Positions 55,269 through 64,000 of a DNA stretch of 64,000 nucleotides are shown here, in pieces. The position numbers were made by a program, and so were the translations under genes. Positions within the stretch are counted from its first letter, which is position 1. The number at the start of each line of letters is the position of its first letter. The stretch is taken from assembly GCF_014855495.1 (NCBI RefSeq), contig NZ_JACYFJ010000004.1:62001-126000 (forward strand), written 5' to 3'. Under the pieces are notes generated by a model. It searched no databases and had not been told where the DNA came from. It worked only from the letters and a program-made list of their open reading frames with translations. Origin of the DNA: Euzebyella saccharophila (GTDB lineage: Bacteria; Bacteroidota; Bacteroidia; Flavobacteriales; Flavobacteriaceae).

Positions 55269-55766
55269 TTGTACCAATTTTTACAATTCTGTCAGTTCCT
55301 TTATAAATCTTCCAATGAGCACGGGGTACACTCCCCTTTTGTATTTACCTATGTTACCAAATGTCTTTATTCAAAATCCAAACTGCATAATGATAAAGGG
55401 GTGAATGCCCTTTTAAAAAGTTTGGAGTATTTTAGTATTAAAACCGTTAGTATTATTGAGGAGGGCCAGCAGTTTAAAGAAACATTCGAGGGAAATACAG
55501 ACATTAAAACAACTGCAAAAAATGCTTCTTTTTTGATAATTGACCACCCTAAAAATTTGCCGTTAGACAGTATTTCATATAAAAATGACCTTACTAATGG
55601 AACCATGATGTACATACATTCTCCCTATACAAACAAAGCAAAAAAAGAATCATGGGAAATTGTAAAAAATGATTCTCGAGTAACTGTTACGGTAGATATG
55701 TTTTATGGGGCTATGGTTTTTTTTAGAAAGGAACAGGTAAAGGAGCATTTTAAGATTAGAATATAA
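55269..55766 (+). CDS. Shortened methyltransferase-like protein (N- and C-terminal signatures kept)
   Basis: This 165-residue protein starts with TTG 11 bases after the ABC-F stop. Its N-terminus (FLQFCQFLYKSSNEHGVHSP) and C-terminus (DMFYGAMVFFRKEQVKEHF) match a Bacteroidota family usually annotated as class I SAM-dependent methyltransferases of about 220-260 residues. The middle is shorter and I see no glycine-rich SAM-binding motif. It is probably a reduced, non-catalytic relative. Base use is normal and no frameshift is seen. Confidence 0.7.
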   Translation: MYQFLQFCQFLYKSSNEHGVHSPFVFTYVTKCLYSKSKLHNDKGVNALLKSLEYFSIKTVSIIEEGQQFKETFEGNTDIKTTAKNASFLIIDHPKNLPLDSISYKNDLTNGTMMYIHSPYTNKAKKESWEIVKNDSRVTVTVDMFYGAMVFFRKEQVKEHFKIRI

Positions 55767-55794
55767 TACGCTAATTTTAGGTTGAGTTTAAGCT

Positions 55795-55944
55795 ATGGGA
55801 AATACCATTTACATTATTTTGGGTGTAGTTGTCGTCATCTACCTATTCATATCCGTTACCAATCGGAGGCAACACAAGGAAAGAAAAAGCAGAAAATTTA
55901 TGGAGGGCTATAAGCGTAAAGAGTCCAAAGAAATTGAGGAATAG
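55795..55944 (+). CDS. Small single-helix membrane protein
   Basis: A 49-residue protein starts at ATG 55795 and stops at TAG 55942. It has one hydrophobic helix (MGNTIYIILGVVVVIYLFIS) followed by a strongly basic tail (RRQHKERKSRK), fitting a membrane-anchored protein with its tail in the cytosol. No family is recognised. Its position between the methyltransferase-like gene and ATR and its good coding appearance support a real gene, but its size keeps confidence moderate. Confidence 0.6.
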   Translation: MGNTIYIILGVVVVIYLFISVTNRRQHKERKSRKFMEGYKRKESKEIEE

Positions 55945-55995
55945 ATCCTACCCTTTCAAAATCTTCATTTAATTTTCTAAATCCATTTTTTTGAT

Positions 55996-56547
55996 ATGAA
56001 AATCTACACCAAGACCGGGGATAAAGGAACCACATCATTAATAGGTGGTACCCGGGTAAAAAAACACCATATTAGAATAGATAGTTATGGCCATATTGAT
56101 GAATTAAATTCATGGCTAGGACTAATCAGAGATCAAAATATAGATGGTAATCACCTCAAAATTCTGAAAACTATTCAAAAAGAATTGTTTGTTGTTGGTG
56201 CACAATTGGCGTTGGACCCAAATAAAAAAAGTAAAAATAGTTTTCAAATTCCTGAATTCACTGGAAGTAGCACACAACTGCTGGAGTCTCAAATAGACCA
56301 AATGAACGAGCTTCTCCCGGCAATGACCCATTTTGTACTTCCTGGAGGACATCCAATTGTGTCATACTGTCATTTAGCCAGAACAGTTTGTAGAAGGGCT
56401 GAACGAGCTTGCACGCTGCTAAATGAAGATGAACCGGTAGCGGAGAATATTCTTGTTTTTTTGAACCGGCTAAGCGATTATCTATTTGTATTTGCACGAA
56501 AATTGTCACAGGATTTGGAGGTAGAAGAAGTTAAGTGGATTCCCTAA
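55996..56547 (+). CDS. Corrinoid adenosyltransferase, PduO type (ATR)
   Basis: This 183-residue enzyme adds the adenosyl group of ATP to cob(I)alamin to form adenosylcobalamin. The ATP-binding N-terminus MKIYTKTGDKGTTSLIGG, the conserved GHIDELNSWLGL, and the C-terminal CRRAERA and FLNRLSDYLFVFAR are all present. AdoCbl is the cofactor of the CarH-like regulator encoded at 31023, and of AdoCbl-dependent mutases elsewhere. Confidence 0.95.
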   Translation: MKIYTKTGDKGTTSLIGGTRVKKHHIRIDSYGHIDELNSWLGLIRDQNIDGNHLKILKTIQKELFVVGAQLALDPNKKSKNSFQIPEFTGSSTQLLESQIDQMNELLPAMTHFVLPGGHPIVSYCHLARTVCRRAERACTLLNEDEPVAENILVFLNRLSDYLFVFARKLSQDLEVEEVKWIP

Positions 56548-56684
56548 ACGTAGGTAATTTCAACATCTCCCACCTACGGAAATAATTAAGGAGGCAATTA
56601 TTTGCATTTCTCTAATAAATTGATTATTTCTTCGTTATCAAACTATTAAAACAAAAATAATAGCTATAAAATGGTCATTTTTAC

Positions 56685-56714
56685 TTGGCTATGTGTACAG
56701 AAAAATTATTTTTG
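56685..56714 (+). promoter_or_regulatory. Consensus promoter of the DUF2795 gene
   Basis: TTG (56685-56687), exactly 19 bases, then TATTTTTG (56707-56714), a full match to the Bacteroidota TTG-N19-TAnnTTTG promoter, 27 bases before the start codon. Confidence 0.75.
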
Positions 56715-56741
56715 CAAAAATTTTAAAACCGATTTATTACA

Positions 56742-56966
56742 ATGTATTGGACATTAGAACTAGCATCTTATTTAAGTGATGCGCCATGGCCGGCCACCAA
56801 AGACGAATTGATCGATTATTCCATTCGTACAGGTGCGCCTTTAGAGGTCGTCGAAAATTTACAGTCCATGGAAGAGGAAGGCGGTGAAATTTACGAGTCT
56901 ATTGAAGAGATCTGGCCCGATTATCCAACTGAAGAAGACTACCTTTGGAACGAGGATGAATATTAA
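56742..56966 (+). CDS. DUF2795-domain small acidic protein
   Basis: This 74-residue acidic protein (MYWTLELASYLSDAPWPATK, then DELIDYSIRTGAP and EVVENLQSMEEEG) matches the DUF2795 family. Its function is unknown. A gene like this precedes secA in many flavobacteria. It has its own consensus promoter and is followed by a terminator, so it is a single-gene unit; a short product with a strong promoter suggests high expression. Confidence 0.88.
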   Translation: MYWTLELASYLSDAPWPATKDELIDYSIRTGAPLEVVENLQSMEEEGGEIYESIEEIWPDYPTEEDYLWNEDEY

Positions 56967-56990
56967 TTATCCTACACCAAAAAAATTATA

Positions 56991-57018
56991 AAAAAGGCCC
57001 CTTTTAGGGGCTTTTTTT
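56991..57018 (+). terminator. Terminator after the DUF2795 gene
   Basis: GCCCC (56997-57001) pairs with GGGGC (57007-57011), with flanking A and T runs extending the stem and a tail of seven T residues. Confidence 0.8.
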
Positions 57019-57131
57019 GATGAACTTAGTTAAGGAACAAATTGAATTTTAATATATTCCTTTATAGAGGTTTCTTAGAACACAATTTGTTAAATTCGCC
57101 ACACGTGGCATACAGGCCGGTAACTTCTCTG

Positions 57132-57139
57132 TAATTTTG
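57132..57139 (+). promoter_or_regulatory. Candidate -7 box of the secA promoter
   Basis: A perfect TAATTTTG box, 126 bases before the secA ATG. No convincing -33 element is seen. The long leader between 57145 and 57265 could hold regulation, but no structure is evident by eye. Confidence 0.4.
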
Positions 57140-57265
57140 GCAGTCCAGTATAGTATTTACCAATTAAATCCATACTGGAACAGCTTTTGAAGAGTAAAGC
57201 CAAATAGTTTGAAGATACCTGCACATCACTGTATTCCTGAGTGCTTCAATCATAAAAAAGACAAG

Positions 57266-60200
57266 ATGAGTTTTTTAAATTCCGTACTAAAAATATTTGT
57301 AGGCGACAAGTCTAAAAAAGACGTAAAAGAACTTCAGCCTATACTTGATAAAATAAAATCCTTTGAAAAAGAACTGGAAGGGATAAGCCTTGATGAATTA
57401 AGGGACAAAACCAAGACTTTCAAGTTAAAGATTGCTGAAGATATTAGTGAGATAACGGCCAAAATCGAGGAATTGGAAGCAGAGGTAAAAACCTCTACTG
57501 ACATCGATAAAAATGAAGAAACATACGCCGAGATAGACAAACTAAAAGAAGAGGCTTACGCGATTACGGAAAAAACATTGAACGACATCCTACCGGTTGC
57601 GTTCGCAGTTGTGAAGGAAACTGCCAAGCGTTTTGCCAAAAACGAAACGCTAACGGTTACAGCCTCTGAATATGACAGGGAACTTTCAGGCAGCAAAAGC
57701 TATGTTACCTTAGATGGTGACCAGGCCATTTGGGCCAATTCTTGGGATGCGGCAGGTAAGCAGGTTACTTGGGATATGATTCATTATGACGTACAGCTTA
57801 TAGGGGGTATTGCTTTGCATCAAGGGAAAATTGCAGAAATGCAAACAGGTGAAGGTAAAACTTTGGTAGCTACCCTGCCACTCTATTTAAACGCTTTGGC
57901 GGGTCACGGATCGCATTTGGTAACCGTTAACGATTATTTGGCGAAAAGGGATAGTACTTGGATGGCCCCAATATTTGAATTTCACGGCCTATCCGTAGAC
58001 TGTATAGATAAGCACAGGCCCAATTCTGCGGGTAGAAGGGCTGCGTATAATGCCGATATTACTTACGGAACCAATAATGAGTTTGGCTTTGACTATTTAA
58101 GGGATAACATGGCGCATACACCCAAGGATTTGGTGCAACGCCCACACCATTTTGCCATTGTGGATGAGGTAGATTCCGTATTGATCGATGATGCTAGAAC
58201 TCCCTTGATTATCTCCGGTCCTGTTCCGGAAGGAGATCGCCATGAGTTTAATGAACTTCGCCCAAAGGTTAGCGATATTGTAAATAAGCAAAAACAGCAT
58301 TTAACGGGTGTACTGGCAGAGGCCAAAAAGTTAATTTCAGCTGGAGATACCAAAGAAGGCGGTTTTCTCCTATTGAGAGTATATAGGGGCCTACCTAAGA
58401 ACAAAGCCCTGATCAAGTTCTTAAGCGAGGAAGGAATAAAACAATTACTGCAAAAAACGGAAGGTTTTTATATGCAGGACAACAATAGGGAAATGCCCAA
58501 GGTAGATGAAGACCTATTGTTCGTCATTGATGAAAAGAACAACCAGATAGAACTTACGGACAAAGGCGTAGATTATATTTCTGGTGCCCAAGACAGGGAT
58601 TTCTTCGTCATGCCGGATATTGGTGCCGAAATTGCAAAAATCGAGAACCAAAATCTTGAGCTTGAAAAAGAAGCGGAACTTAAGGAAGAACTTTTTAAGG
58701 AATTCGGCGTAAAAAGCGAGCGTATTCATACCATGACCCAATTATTAAAGGCCTACACCTTATTTGAGAAGGATGTAGAATATGTGGTGATGGACAATAA
58801 GGTGATGATCGTAGATGAACAAACCGGTCGTATCATGGACGGTAGAAGGTATTCAGATGGTCTGCACCAAGCAATTGAAGCAAAGGAAAACGTGAAAATT
58901 GAAGCTTTAACGCAAACATTTGCAACGGTTACCCTTCAGAATTACTTTAGAATGTACAAAAAACTGGCTGGTATGACAGGTACAGCGGTAACGGAAGCCG
59001 GTGAATTTTGGGAGATTTATGAATTGGATGTGATGGAAATACCAACCAACCGTCCTATTGCACGTGATGACAGAAATGACCTTATCTATAAGACCAAAAG
59101 GGAAAAATACAATGCTATTATTGAGGAGGTAACCAAACTTTCTCAAGCCGGAAGACCTGTTTTGATCGGTACAACATCGGTTGAAATATCAGAGTTGCTT
59201 TCTAGAATGCTTACTATTAGAAAGGTACCGCACAATGTATTGAACGCCAAATTACATAAGAAAGAGGCTGATGTAGTTGCAGAAGCCGGTAATGCCGGTG
59301 TGGTAACTATTGCTACCAACATGGCGGGTCGCGGTACGGATATTAAATTGACCGATGCGGTTAAAAAAGCAGGTGGTTTGGCCATTATTGGTACAGAAAG
59401 GCATGACTCTAGACGTGTGGACAGACAGTTAAGAGGTAGGTCCGGCCGTCAGGGAGATCCAGGTATGAGCCAATTCTATGTTTCTTTGGAAGATAATTTG
59501 ATGAGACTTTTTGGTTCGGACAGGGTAGCTAAAATGATGGATAAAATGGGGCTTGAAGAAGGTGAAGTCATACAGCATTCCATGATGACCAAGTCTATAG
59601 AGCGCGCCCAGAAAAAAGTGGAGGAAAACAACTTTGGAGTACGTAAACGTCTTTTGGAATATGATGACGTGATGAATGCCCAACGGGAAGTGGTTTACAA
59701 GAGAAGGCGACATGCGTTGCAAGGAGAACGTTTAAAAGTTGATATCGCCAACATGGTTTTTGACACTTGCGAAGCTATTTCGGATACCAACAAAGCCGCT
59801 AGCGATTACAAGAATTTTGAGTTTGAGCTTATTAAATATTTTTCTATTACTTCTCCCATTTCCGAGGATGAGTTTATGAAAATGAACGTTCAGGATATCG
59901 CTTTAAAGGTTTATGAAGAAGCCTATAACCATTACCAAGAAAAGATGGAGCGCAATGCCGCTACCGCATTTCCGGTGATTAAGAAAGTACACGAAGATAG
60001 TTCCAATAAGTTTGAACGAATTGTAGTTCCTTTTACAGACGGAATTAAAACTCTAAATGTTGTAACCAATTTGCAAGAAGCCTATGATTCCAACGGAAAG
60101 CAATTGGTAAACGACTTTGAGAAAAACATAACCTTGGCCATTATAGATGACTCTTGGAAAACGCATTTACGCAAGATGGATGAATTAAAGCAGTCCGTTC

Positions 60201-60628
60201 AGCTAGCGGTCCACGAACAAAAAGACCCGTTGTTAATTTACAAGTTTGAAGCATTTGAACTCTTTAAGGGTATGATAGATAAAGTGAACAAAGAAGTTGT
60301 CTCTTTCTTGTTCAAAGGTGAATTGCCAAGTAGCAATCCAAATGAAATCCAAGAAGAAAGAACAATCAGTAGGCCAAAAGAGAATCTACAGACCAGTAAG
60401 GAGGAAATACCCAATAGTGATGAGTTAGCGGCCCGCAACAGAGCAGCTGGGCAAACGCAAGGACAAAGACCACAAGTAACCGAAACTATTATCAGGGAAA
60501 GACCTAAAATTGGAAGAAATGATAGGGTTACCATTAAAAATGTGGTAACAGGTGAAAGTAAGACAGTTAAATTTAAACAAGCGGAACCTTTAATTCAAAA
60601 AGGAGAATGGGTTTTGACAGAAGATTAA
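57266..60628 (+). CDS. secA: Preprotein translocase ATPase SecA
   Basis: This 1120-residue motor drives Sec export. Walker A AEMQTGEGKTLVATLP, DEVDSVLIDDARTPLIISGP, and NMAGRGTDIKL and RQLRGRSGRQGDPG are all present. The protein is longer than the E. coli form because of insertions usual in Bacteroidota. The C-terminus (FKQAEPLIQKGEWVLTED) has no CxCx8CH zinc-binding SecB site. ATG 57266 (MSFLNSVLKIFVGDKSKKD) is chosen over an open extension from a TTG at 57209, which encodes an unlikely His/Cys-rich leader. Confidence 0.97.
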   Translation: MSFLNSVLKIFVGDKSKKDVKELQPILDKIKSFEKELEGISLDELRDKTKTFKLKIAEDISEITAKIEELEAEVKTSTDIDKNEETYAEIDKLKEEAYAITEKTLNDILPVAFAVVKETAKRFAKNETLTVTASEYDRELSGSKSYVTLDGDQAIWANSWDAAGKQVTWDMIHYDVQLIGGIALHQGKIAEMQTGEGKTLVATLPLYLNALAGHGSHLVTVNDYLAKRDSTWMAPIFEFHGLSVDCIDKHRPNSAGRRAAYNADITYGTNNEFGFDYLRDNMAHTPKDLVQRPHHFAIVDEVDSVLIDDARTPLIISGPVPEGDRHEFNELRPKVSDIVNKQKQHLTGVLAEAKKLISAGDTKEGGFLLLRVYRGLPKNKALIKFLSEEGIKQLLQKTEGFYMQDNNREMPKVDEDLLFVIDEKNNQIELTDKGVDYISGAQDRDFFVMPDIGAEIAKIENQNLELEKEAELKEELFKEFGVKSERIHTMTQLLKAYTLFEKDVEYVVMDNKVMIVDEQTGRIMDGRRYSDGLHQAIEAKENVKIEALTQTFATVTLQNYFRMYKKLAGMTGTAVTEAGEFWEIYELDVMEIPTNRPIARDDRNDLIYKTKREKYNAIIEEVTKLSQAGRPVLIGTTSVEISELLSRMLTIRKVPHNVLNAKLHKKEADVVAEAGNAGVVTIATNMAGRGTDIKLTDAVKKAGGLAIIGTERHDSRRVDRQLRGRSGRQGDPGMSQFYVSLEDNLMRLFGSDRVAKMMDKMGLEEGEVIQHSMMTKSIERAQKKVEENNFGVRKRLLEYDDVMNAQREVVYKRRRHALQGERLKVDIANMVFDTCEAISDTNKAASDYKNFEFELIKYFSITSPISEDEFMKMNVQDIALKVYEEAYNHYQEKMERNAATAFPVIKKVHEDSSNKFERIVVPFTDGIKTLNVVTNLQEAYDSNGKQLVNDFEKNITLAIIDDSWKTHLRKMDELKQSVQLAVHEQKDPLLIYKFEAFELFKGMIDKVNKEVVSFLFKGELPSSNPNEIQEERTISRPKENLQTSKEEIPNSDELAARNRAAGQTQGQRPQVTETIIRERPKIGRNDRVTIKNVVTGESKTVKFKQAEPLIQKGEWVLTED

Positions 60629-60655
60629 ACAGCCTTCTATAACTTGAAATTTATG

Positions 60656-60687
60656 TACGGCAACCTATTAGGTTGCCGTAATTTTTT
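60656..60687 (+). terminator. Terminator after secA
   Basis: ACGGCAACC (60657-60665) / GGTTGCCGT (60671-60679), loop TATTA, followed by a T-rich run. A very stable stem. Confidence 0.9.
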
Positions 60688-60793
60688 GGTAGATAATCGA
60701 TTAGACCAAATTTATTAGCATTTTTTAAAGTACCTTTTAACAGGGTTAAGCCTACAATTTGTAATAAATAAACCAATAGGCTAACGGACACCT

Positions 60794-62002
60794 ATGGTCA
60801 AGGGTTCAAAAATAGACACTTTTAGGTTGGGCAATAAAACAAGTTTATTGCTTAAGTTCAACTATTCCTCTTCCCTACTCAGTTTTGTTTTTGCTTTACT
60901 ATGTATTTTCCTTTTAGACATAAAAGAGACCATACCCTTCGTCTTTATCCTTTATGCTACTTTAAATGGCATCAATGTTTGGGCTTTTAATCGTCATGGA
61001 AATTTAACGACCATGGCTATTTATACCAGTGTATTGTCATGGATTAGTACCATTGTCATCAGTCTTTGTAGTGGAGGCATTCAAAGTCCGTTTCTGTTTG
61101 TTTTGTCCATAATAGTATTGGCCGGTTATGTTTCCACTAAATTGTTTGGTACTATTTACCTATATAGTATTACAGCCACTATTTTTATTATTTTTTTTAT
61201 TGATTATCTCTCTTCGGATGTAATGCAAAATGAAGTGCCGGAGGCATCTAGAGACTTGTTCAGCCTTTTCAGTATGCTATTTGCAGTCTATTTGCTCGGC
61301 TATATTTTTGGTAAAAACCTTTTGGAGACCCATCATAATCTTTACCGTTCCAAAAATGAAATTGAAAATCGAATTGAAGAGAAGGAAACACTTTTAAAAG
61401 AAGTACACCATAGGGTAAAAAACAACCTCCAAACAGTTTCTAGTTTATTGAATCTGCAAGCAAGGAATTCTAAAAATGAAAAAATCAAAGACTTATTAAA
61501 AGGAAGTCAAAACAGGGTGCTATCTATGGCCATGATACATGAAATGCTATATCTCAATCAAAATATTTCAAAAATTGACTTTAGATCCTATGTAGAACAA
61601 CTAACTGAGTATCTACTAAACTCGGCAATATCAAAAAACAAGAAGATTACGTTAGAGCTAAATATCCCAGAACTACAATTAGGGATAGACACTGCAATTC
61701 CTTTGGGTCTACTGATCAATGAGACAGTTACAAATTCCATTAAATATGGATTTACCGAAGAAAATGACGGTATCATTACAATCATATTAGAAAAATTGGA
61801 AAAGCCCAATCTTTACAAATTATCCATAAGCGATAACGGTATTGGGTTTAAAGAACAAATCGATCTTAAAGAAATTAAATCGCTCGGGCTTAAGCTTATT
61901 CACAACTTAGCCAGGCAATTACATGGTTCTATTAGAGGACTCAACACAGTTTCCGGAACCTCTTACATTTTAACTTTTAAAGAAATAGATAAAAAAGGAT
62001 AA
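60794..62002 (+). CDS. Membrane histidine kinase, HisKA_2 type (tandem copy 1)
   Basis: This 402-residue protein has six N-terminal membrane segments (about 24-180) with short loops, a linker helix, and a HisKA_2 kinase core. The phospho-His is in LKEVHHRVKNNLQTVSSLL (about 206). HATPase_c motifs: IPLGLLINETVTNSIKYGF and SISDNGIGF and SLGLKLI. There is no receiver and no response regulator nearby. The first of three tandem paralogues. The membrane part may be the sensor itself, as no periplasmic domain exists. Confidence 0.92.
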   Translation: MVKGSKIDTFRLGNKTSLLLKFNYSSSLLSFVFALLCIFLLDIKETIPFVFILYATLNGINVWAFNRHGNLTTMAIYTSVLSWISTIVISLCSGGIQSPFLFVLSIIVLAGYVSTKLFGTIYLYSITATIFIIFFIDYLSSDVMQNEVPEASRDLFSLFSMLFAVYLLGYIFGKNLLETHHNLYRSKNEIENRIEEKETLLKEVHHRVKNNLQTVSSLLNLQARNSKNEKIKDLLKGSQNRVLSMAMIHEMLYLNQNISKIDFRSYVEQLTEYLLNSAISKNKKITLELNIPELQLGIDTAIPLGLLINETVTNSIKYGFTEENDGIITIILEKLEKPNLYKLSISDNGIGFKEQIDLKEIKSLGLKLIHNLARQLHGSIRGLNTVSGTSYILTFKEIDKKG

Positions 62003-62289
62003 TAGTCCATGAAATCAAAAATATTTACGTAATCTTTATCCTGTTAATTTATTTTGAGAATTCATGATAATCATTTTAAATACCTACTATACAAAGCTTT
62101 CAAAATCTTATCCAGAAAGTAATTAGAAATATTTTTTATTCCTATTACTTAAGATTTTTCGTAATAAAATTGTAGTTTAATCCAAAATAAATAGCAATCA
62201 ACTCAATTTCACTTGAACCTTAGAATTATTTGTATTAAATCAATGAAATAATAGAAATCTTTGGATTTAGATTTTTGTTGTATATCCCA
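62003..62289. other. Gap between kinase copies 1 and 2
   Basis: AT-rich, with no gene. TAGATTTTTG near 62267 resembles a -7 box with extra T residues. No terminator hairpin is evident. Confidence 0.3.
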
Positions 62290-63495
62290 ATGCCCAAAAG
62301 CCTCAAAATAGACCATCGCCAAGTAAACCAAACCAGGTTACTCAAGAAATTTATTTATAACTCTTCTTTTCTGAGTTTACTCTTTGCGCTATTCTGTATT
62401 GTAGCACTGCAGATGAGAGGGCTTATCCCTATAATATTTGGCACATTTGCCATTTGCAACCTTCTCAACCTCTGGCATTTTAAAACTTTTGGCAATTTGA
62501 CCAAAGGTGCCGTAATGGCGGCTGTGTTTTCATTTGTTGGTGCAGCAACTATCACTCTTTTATCCGGGGGTATCAATAGTCCATTTATTTTCGTAATGGT
62601 CATAATAGTGCTGGGCGGGTATGTTTCTGCAAGAAAGTTTGGAAACATTTACCTCATTAGTACCACTTTAGCCATTGTTTTAATTTACACCCTGAGTGAG
62701 ATAGGCATATATAAAAAGGTCAATGAAGTACCCGAAAATTCAAAGGATCTGTTTGCTCTTATTAGCATTCTGTTCTCCGTTTACATGCTTGGAGGTGTTT
62801 TTGGGAAAGACCTTTTAAAATCTTACCATAGAATGGTAGAATCCAAAAACAAAATAGAAAAACGCATTTTAGAGAAAGAGCACCTTTTGAGAACTGTTCA
62901 TCATCGCGTTAAAAATAATTTACAGACCGTTTCAAGTCTACTTAATTTACAAGCAAAAAACTCTGGAAATGAACAAATTAAAAACTTGGTTCTAAGTAGT
63001 CAAAATAGAGTAAACGCCATGGCCATGATTCATGAAATGCTCTATTTACGGGATAATTTATCCAAAATAGAATTTAAACCCTATGTTCGGGAATTAAGTG
63101 AATACCTTATTCAATCTACCCATTATGGCAACCATGATGTTAAGATCAAATTAGATATCCCAGAAGTTAAACTTAGTATTGATACGGCCATACCGCTAGG
63201 TTTACTTATAAACGAGGCTGTTACCAATTCTCTTAAATATGGTTTTGTTCAAAACAAGAATGGACAAATTGATATTCAACTAAGAAAAGATACAGCCATG
63301 AATTCCTATCATTTGAACATATGCGATAACGGCATTGGGTATTCCAAGGATGTAGACTTAAGAACCTCAAAATCCTTGGGTCTTAAACTTATTCATACGT
63401 TAGCCAGGCAATTAAAAGGTTCCGTAAAAAGGGATTCTTCAATTAAGGGCACGTGTTATCATATTATCTTTAAAGAAATTACCAATCCTAGTTAA
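62290..63495 (+). CDS. Membrane histidine kinase, HisKA_2 type (tandem copy 2)
   Basis: A 401-residue paralogue of the kinase at 60794 with the same layout: six membrane segments, then LRTVHHRVKNNLQTVSSLL, IPLGLLINEAVTNSLKYGF, CDNGIGY and SLGLKLI. Long blocks are identical between the copies, especially in the kinase core; the membrane half has the motif LLSGGINSPFIFV where copy 1 has LCSGGIQSPFLFV. ATG 62290 is preferred over an upstream TTG at 62275. Copies are separated by about 290 bases, each probably with its own promoter. Confidence 0.92.
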   Translation: MPKSLKIDHRQVNQTRLLKKFIYNSSFLSLLFALFCIVALQMRGLIPIIFGTFAICNLLNLWHFKTFGNLTKGAVMAAVFSFVGAATITLLSGGINSPFIFVMVIIVLGGYVSARKFGNIYLISTTLAIVLIYTLSEIGIYKKVNEVPENSKDLFALISILFSVYMLGGVFGKDLLKSYHRMVESKNKIEKRILEKEHLLRTVHHRVKNNLQTVSSLLNLQAKNSGNEQIKNLVLSSQNRVNAMAMIHEMLYLRDNLSKIEFKPYVRELSEYLIQSTHYGNHDVKIKLDIPEVKLSIDTAIPLGLLINEAVTNSLKYGFVQNKNGQIDIQLRKDTAMNSYHLNICDNGIGYSKDVDLRTSKSLGLKLIHTLARQLKGSVKRDSSIKGTCYHIIFKEITNPS

Positions 63496-63717
63496 GCTGA
63501 AAATTAAACCCATTATTGTGGTTTACTTTTTAAATTGGACTAAGATTATTTGAAAATATGTTGTCCTGATCTACATCTATTTTACATTATTATTTTCGTT
63601 TATTTTTCCCCATTCAAACTTCTTAATTTGTTATTAGACAAAACATAAGTAAATTTACTATTAAGAAGTACCTTTTTTTCTTTATGAAAAATCAAGTGTC
63701 CCAAAAATTTCCCCTCT

Positions 63718-64000
63718 ATGCCCTGGCAAAATAAAAGACACATAGACGATCGGTTAAAGGATAAGACAAAATTGGTCATTAAGGTAAATTATTTTACCTC
63801 CATATTTTCGCTTATATTTTTCCTTGCCTGTCTGTTTGTTTTAAATATTACCGTGGTTATTCCTTACGTGTTCTTAGCGTTTGGTGTCCTCAATCTGATT
63901 AATACTTTTCTTTTTAGGTACCATAAAAAATTAACCCTCACCTACAACATAGTTTCTATCATGACTTTGGCCGGTGCCAGTATCATTACGCTTTATAGCG
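63718..64000 (+). CDS. Membrane histidine kinase family (tandem copy 3, partial, cut by window end)
   Basis: An ATG at 63718 opens a frame that runs to the window end (94 codons seen). The protein, starting MPWQNKRHIDDRLKDKTKLV, has hydrophobic segments at about 26-42 and 45-65 and ends GASIITLYS, aligning with the membrane domain of the two preceding kinases (ATITLLSGG in copy 2). Order, spacing (222 bases) and similarity show a third tandem paralogue. Its kinase domain lies outside the window, so it could still be a different output. Confidence 0.8.
   Translation, partial: MPWQNKRHIDDRLKDKTKLVIKVNYFTSIFSLIFFLACLFVLNITVVIPYVFLAFGVLNLINTFLFRYHKKLTLTYNIVSIMTLAGASIITLYS

Noticed and set aside
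57209-57265. N-terminal extension of SecA from a TTG
   Set aside because: The extra residues are His/Cys-rich and unlike any SecA; MSFLNSVLKIF at 57266 matches the family start.
1-64000. CRISPR arrays, insertion sequences, prophage or integrase near tRNA-Leu
   Set aside because: No regularly spaced repeats, transposase or integrase motifs, or att-like duplication of the tRNA 3' end were seen.

Overview
The window looks like chromosome from a marine Flavobacteriia/Flavobacteriaceae bacterium (Bacteroidota). The signs are a SusC/SusD pair, the Bacteroidota promoter box TAnnTTTG in many gaps with few Shine-Dalgarno sites, a CarH-type regulator with crtI-crtB-crtZ, PduO-type cobalamin adenosyltransferase, DUF2795 next to secA, a SurA-MoxR block, and AT-rich intergenic DNA. 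The genus cannot be fixed from the window; Zobellia, Maribacter and Arenibacter relatives would all fit. I see no transposon, phage, CRISPR array or rRNA.

Layout. 1-13106: a polysaccharide/glycoside utilisation block. A SusD (cut by the window edge) and SusC pair runs leftward. A divergent operon encodes a Na+/solute symporter, two tiny membrane proteins, a leaderless GH2 hydrolase, a DegT/StrS-type aminotransferase, an exported glycerophosphodiesterase and a Gfo/Idh/MocA dehydrogenase. 13273-18442: a nitric-oxide-type sensory operon with a lone receiver, H-NOX, PAS histidine kinase, FIST (NosP-like) protein, a second soluble histidine kinase and an HPt protein. 18522-30611: an exopolysaccharide-type locus with a TPR + beta-barrel outer-membrane protein, flippase, GT4 glycosyltransferase, membrane-anchored GH5-like hydrolase, Ig-like lipoprotein, giant GT-C-like membrane protein and, divergently, a receiver-glycosyltransferase (REC-GT2) fusion. 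30774-34699: tRNA-Leu(GAG), then a CarH-like B12-binding MerR regulator with crtI, crtB and crtZ. 34704-56966: mostly housekeeping genes: a TlpA-like protein without its cysteines, aconitase, MoxR, two parvulin/SurA chaperones, a beta-lactamase-fold lipoprotein, RluF, an S66 carboxypeptidase, RecQ, KdsD-TatC-LptB, PssA, an Lnb/DUF4105 protein, an ABC-F protein, a shortened methyltransferase-like protein, ATR and DUF2795. 57266-60628: SecA. 60794-64000: three tandem paralogous membrane histidine kinases, the last cut by the window edge.

How the parts may work together. The most interesting reading is that 13.3-30.6 kb forms one signalling-to-output module. Two haem/NO-type sensors feed two kinases and an HPt. 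The adjacent exopolysaccharide locus contains a glycosyltransferase carrying its own intact phospho-acceptor receiver. This would be a route from nitric oxide to polysaccharide synthesis without cyclic-di-GMP. The proteins are visible in the sequence; the wiring between HPt and REC-GT2 is inference. A second link is between the AdoCbl-making ATR (56.0 kb) and the CarH-like light sensor (31.0 kb) that sits ahead of the carotenoid genes.
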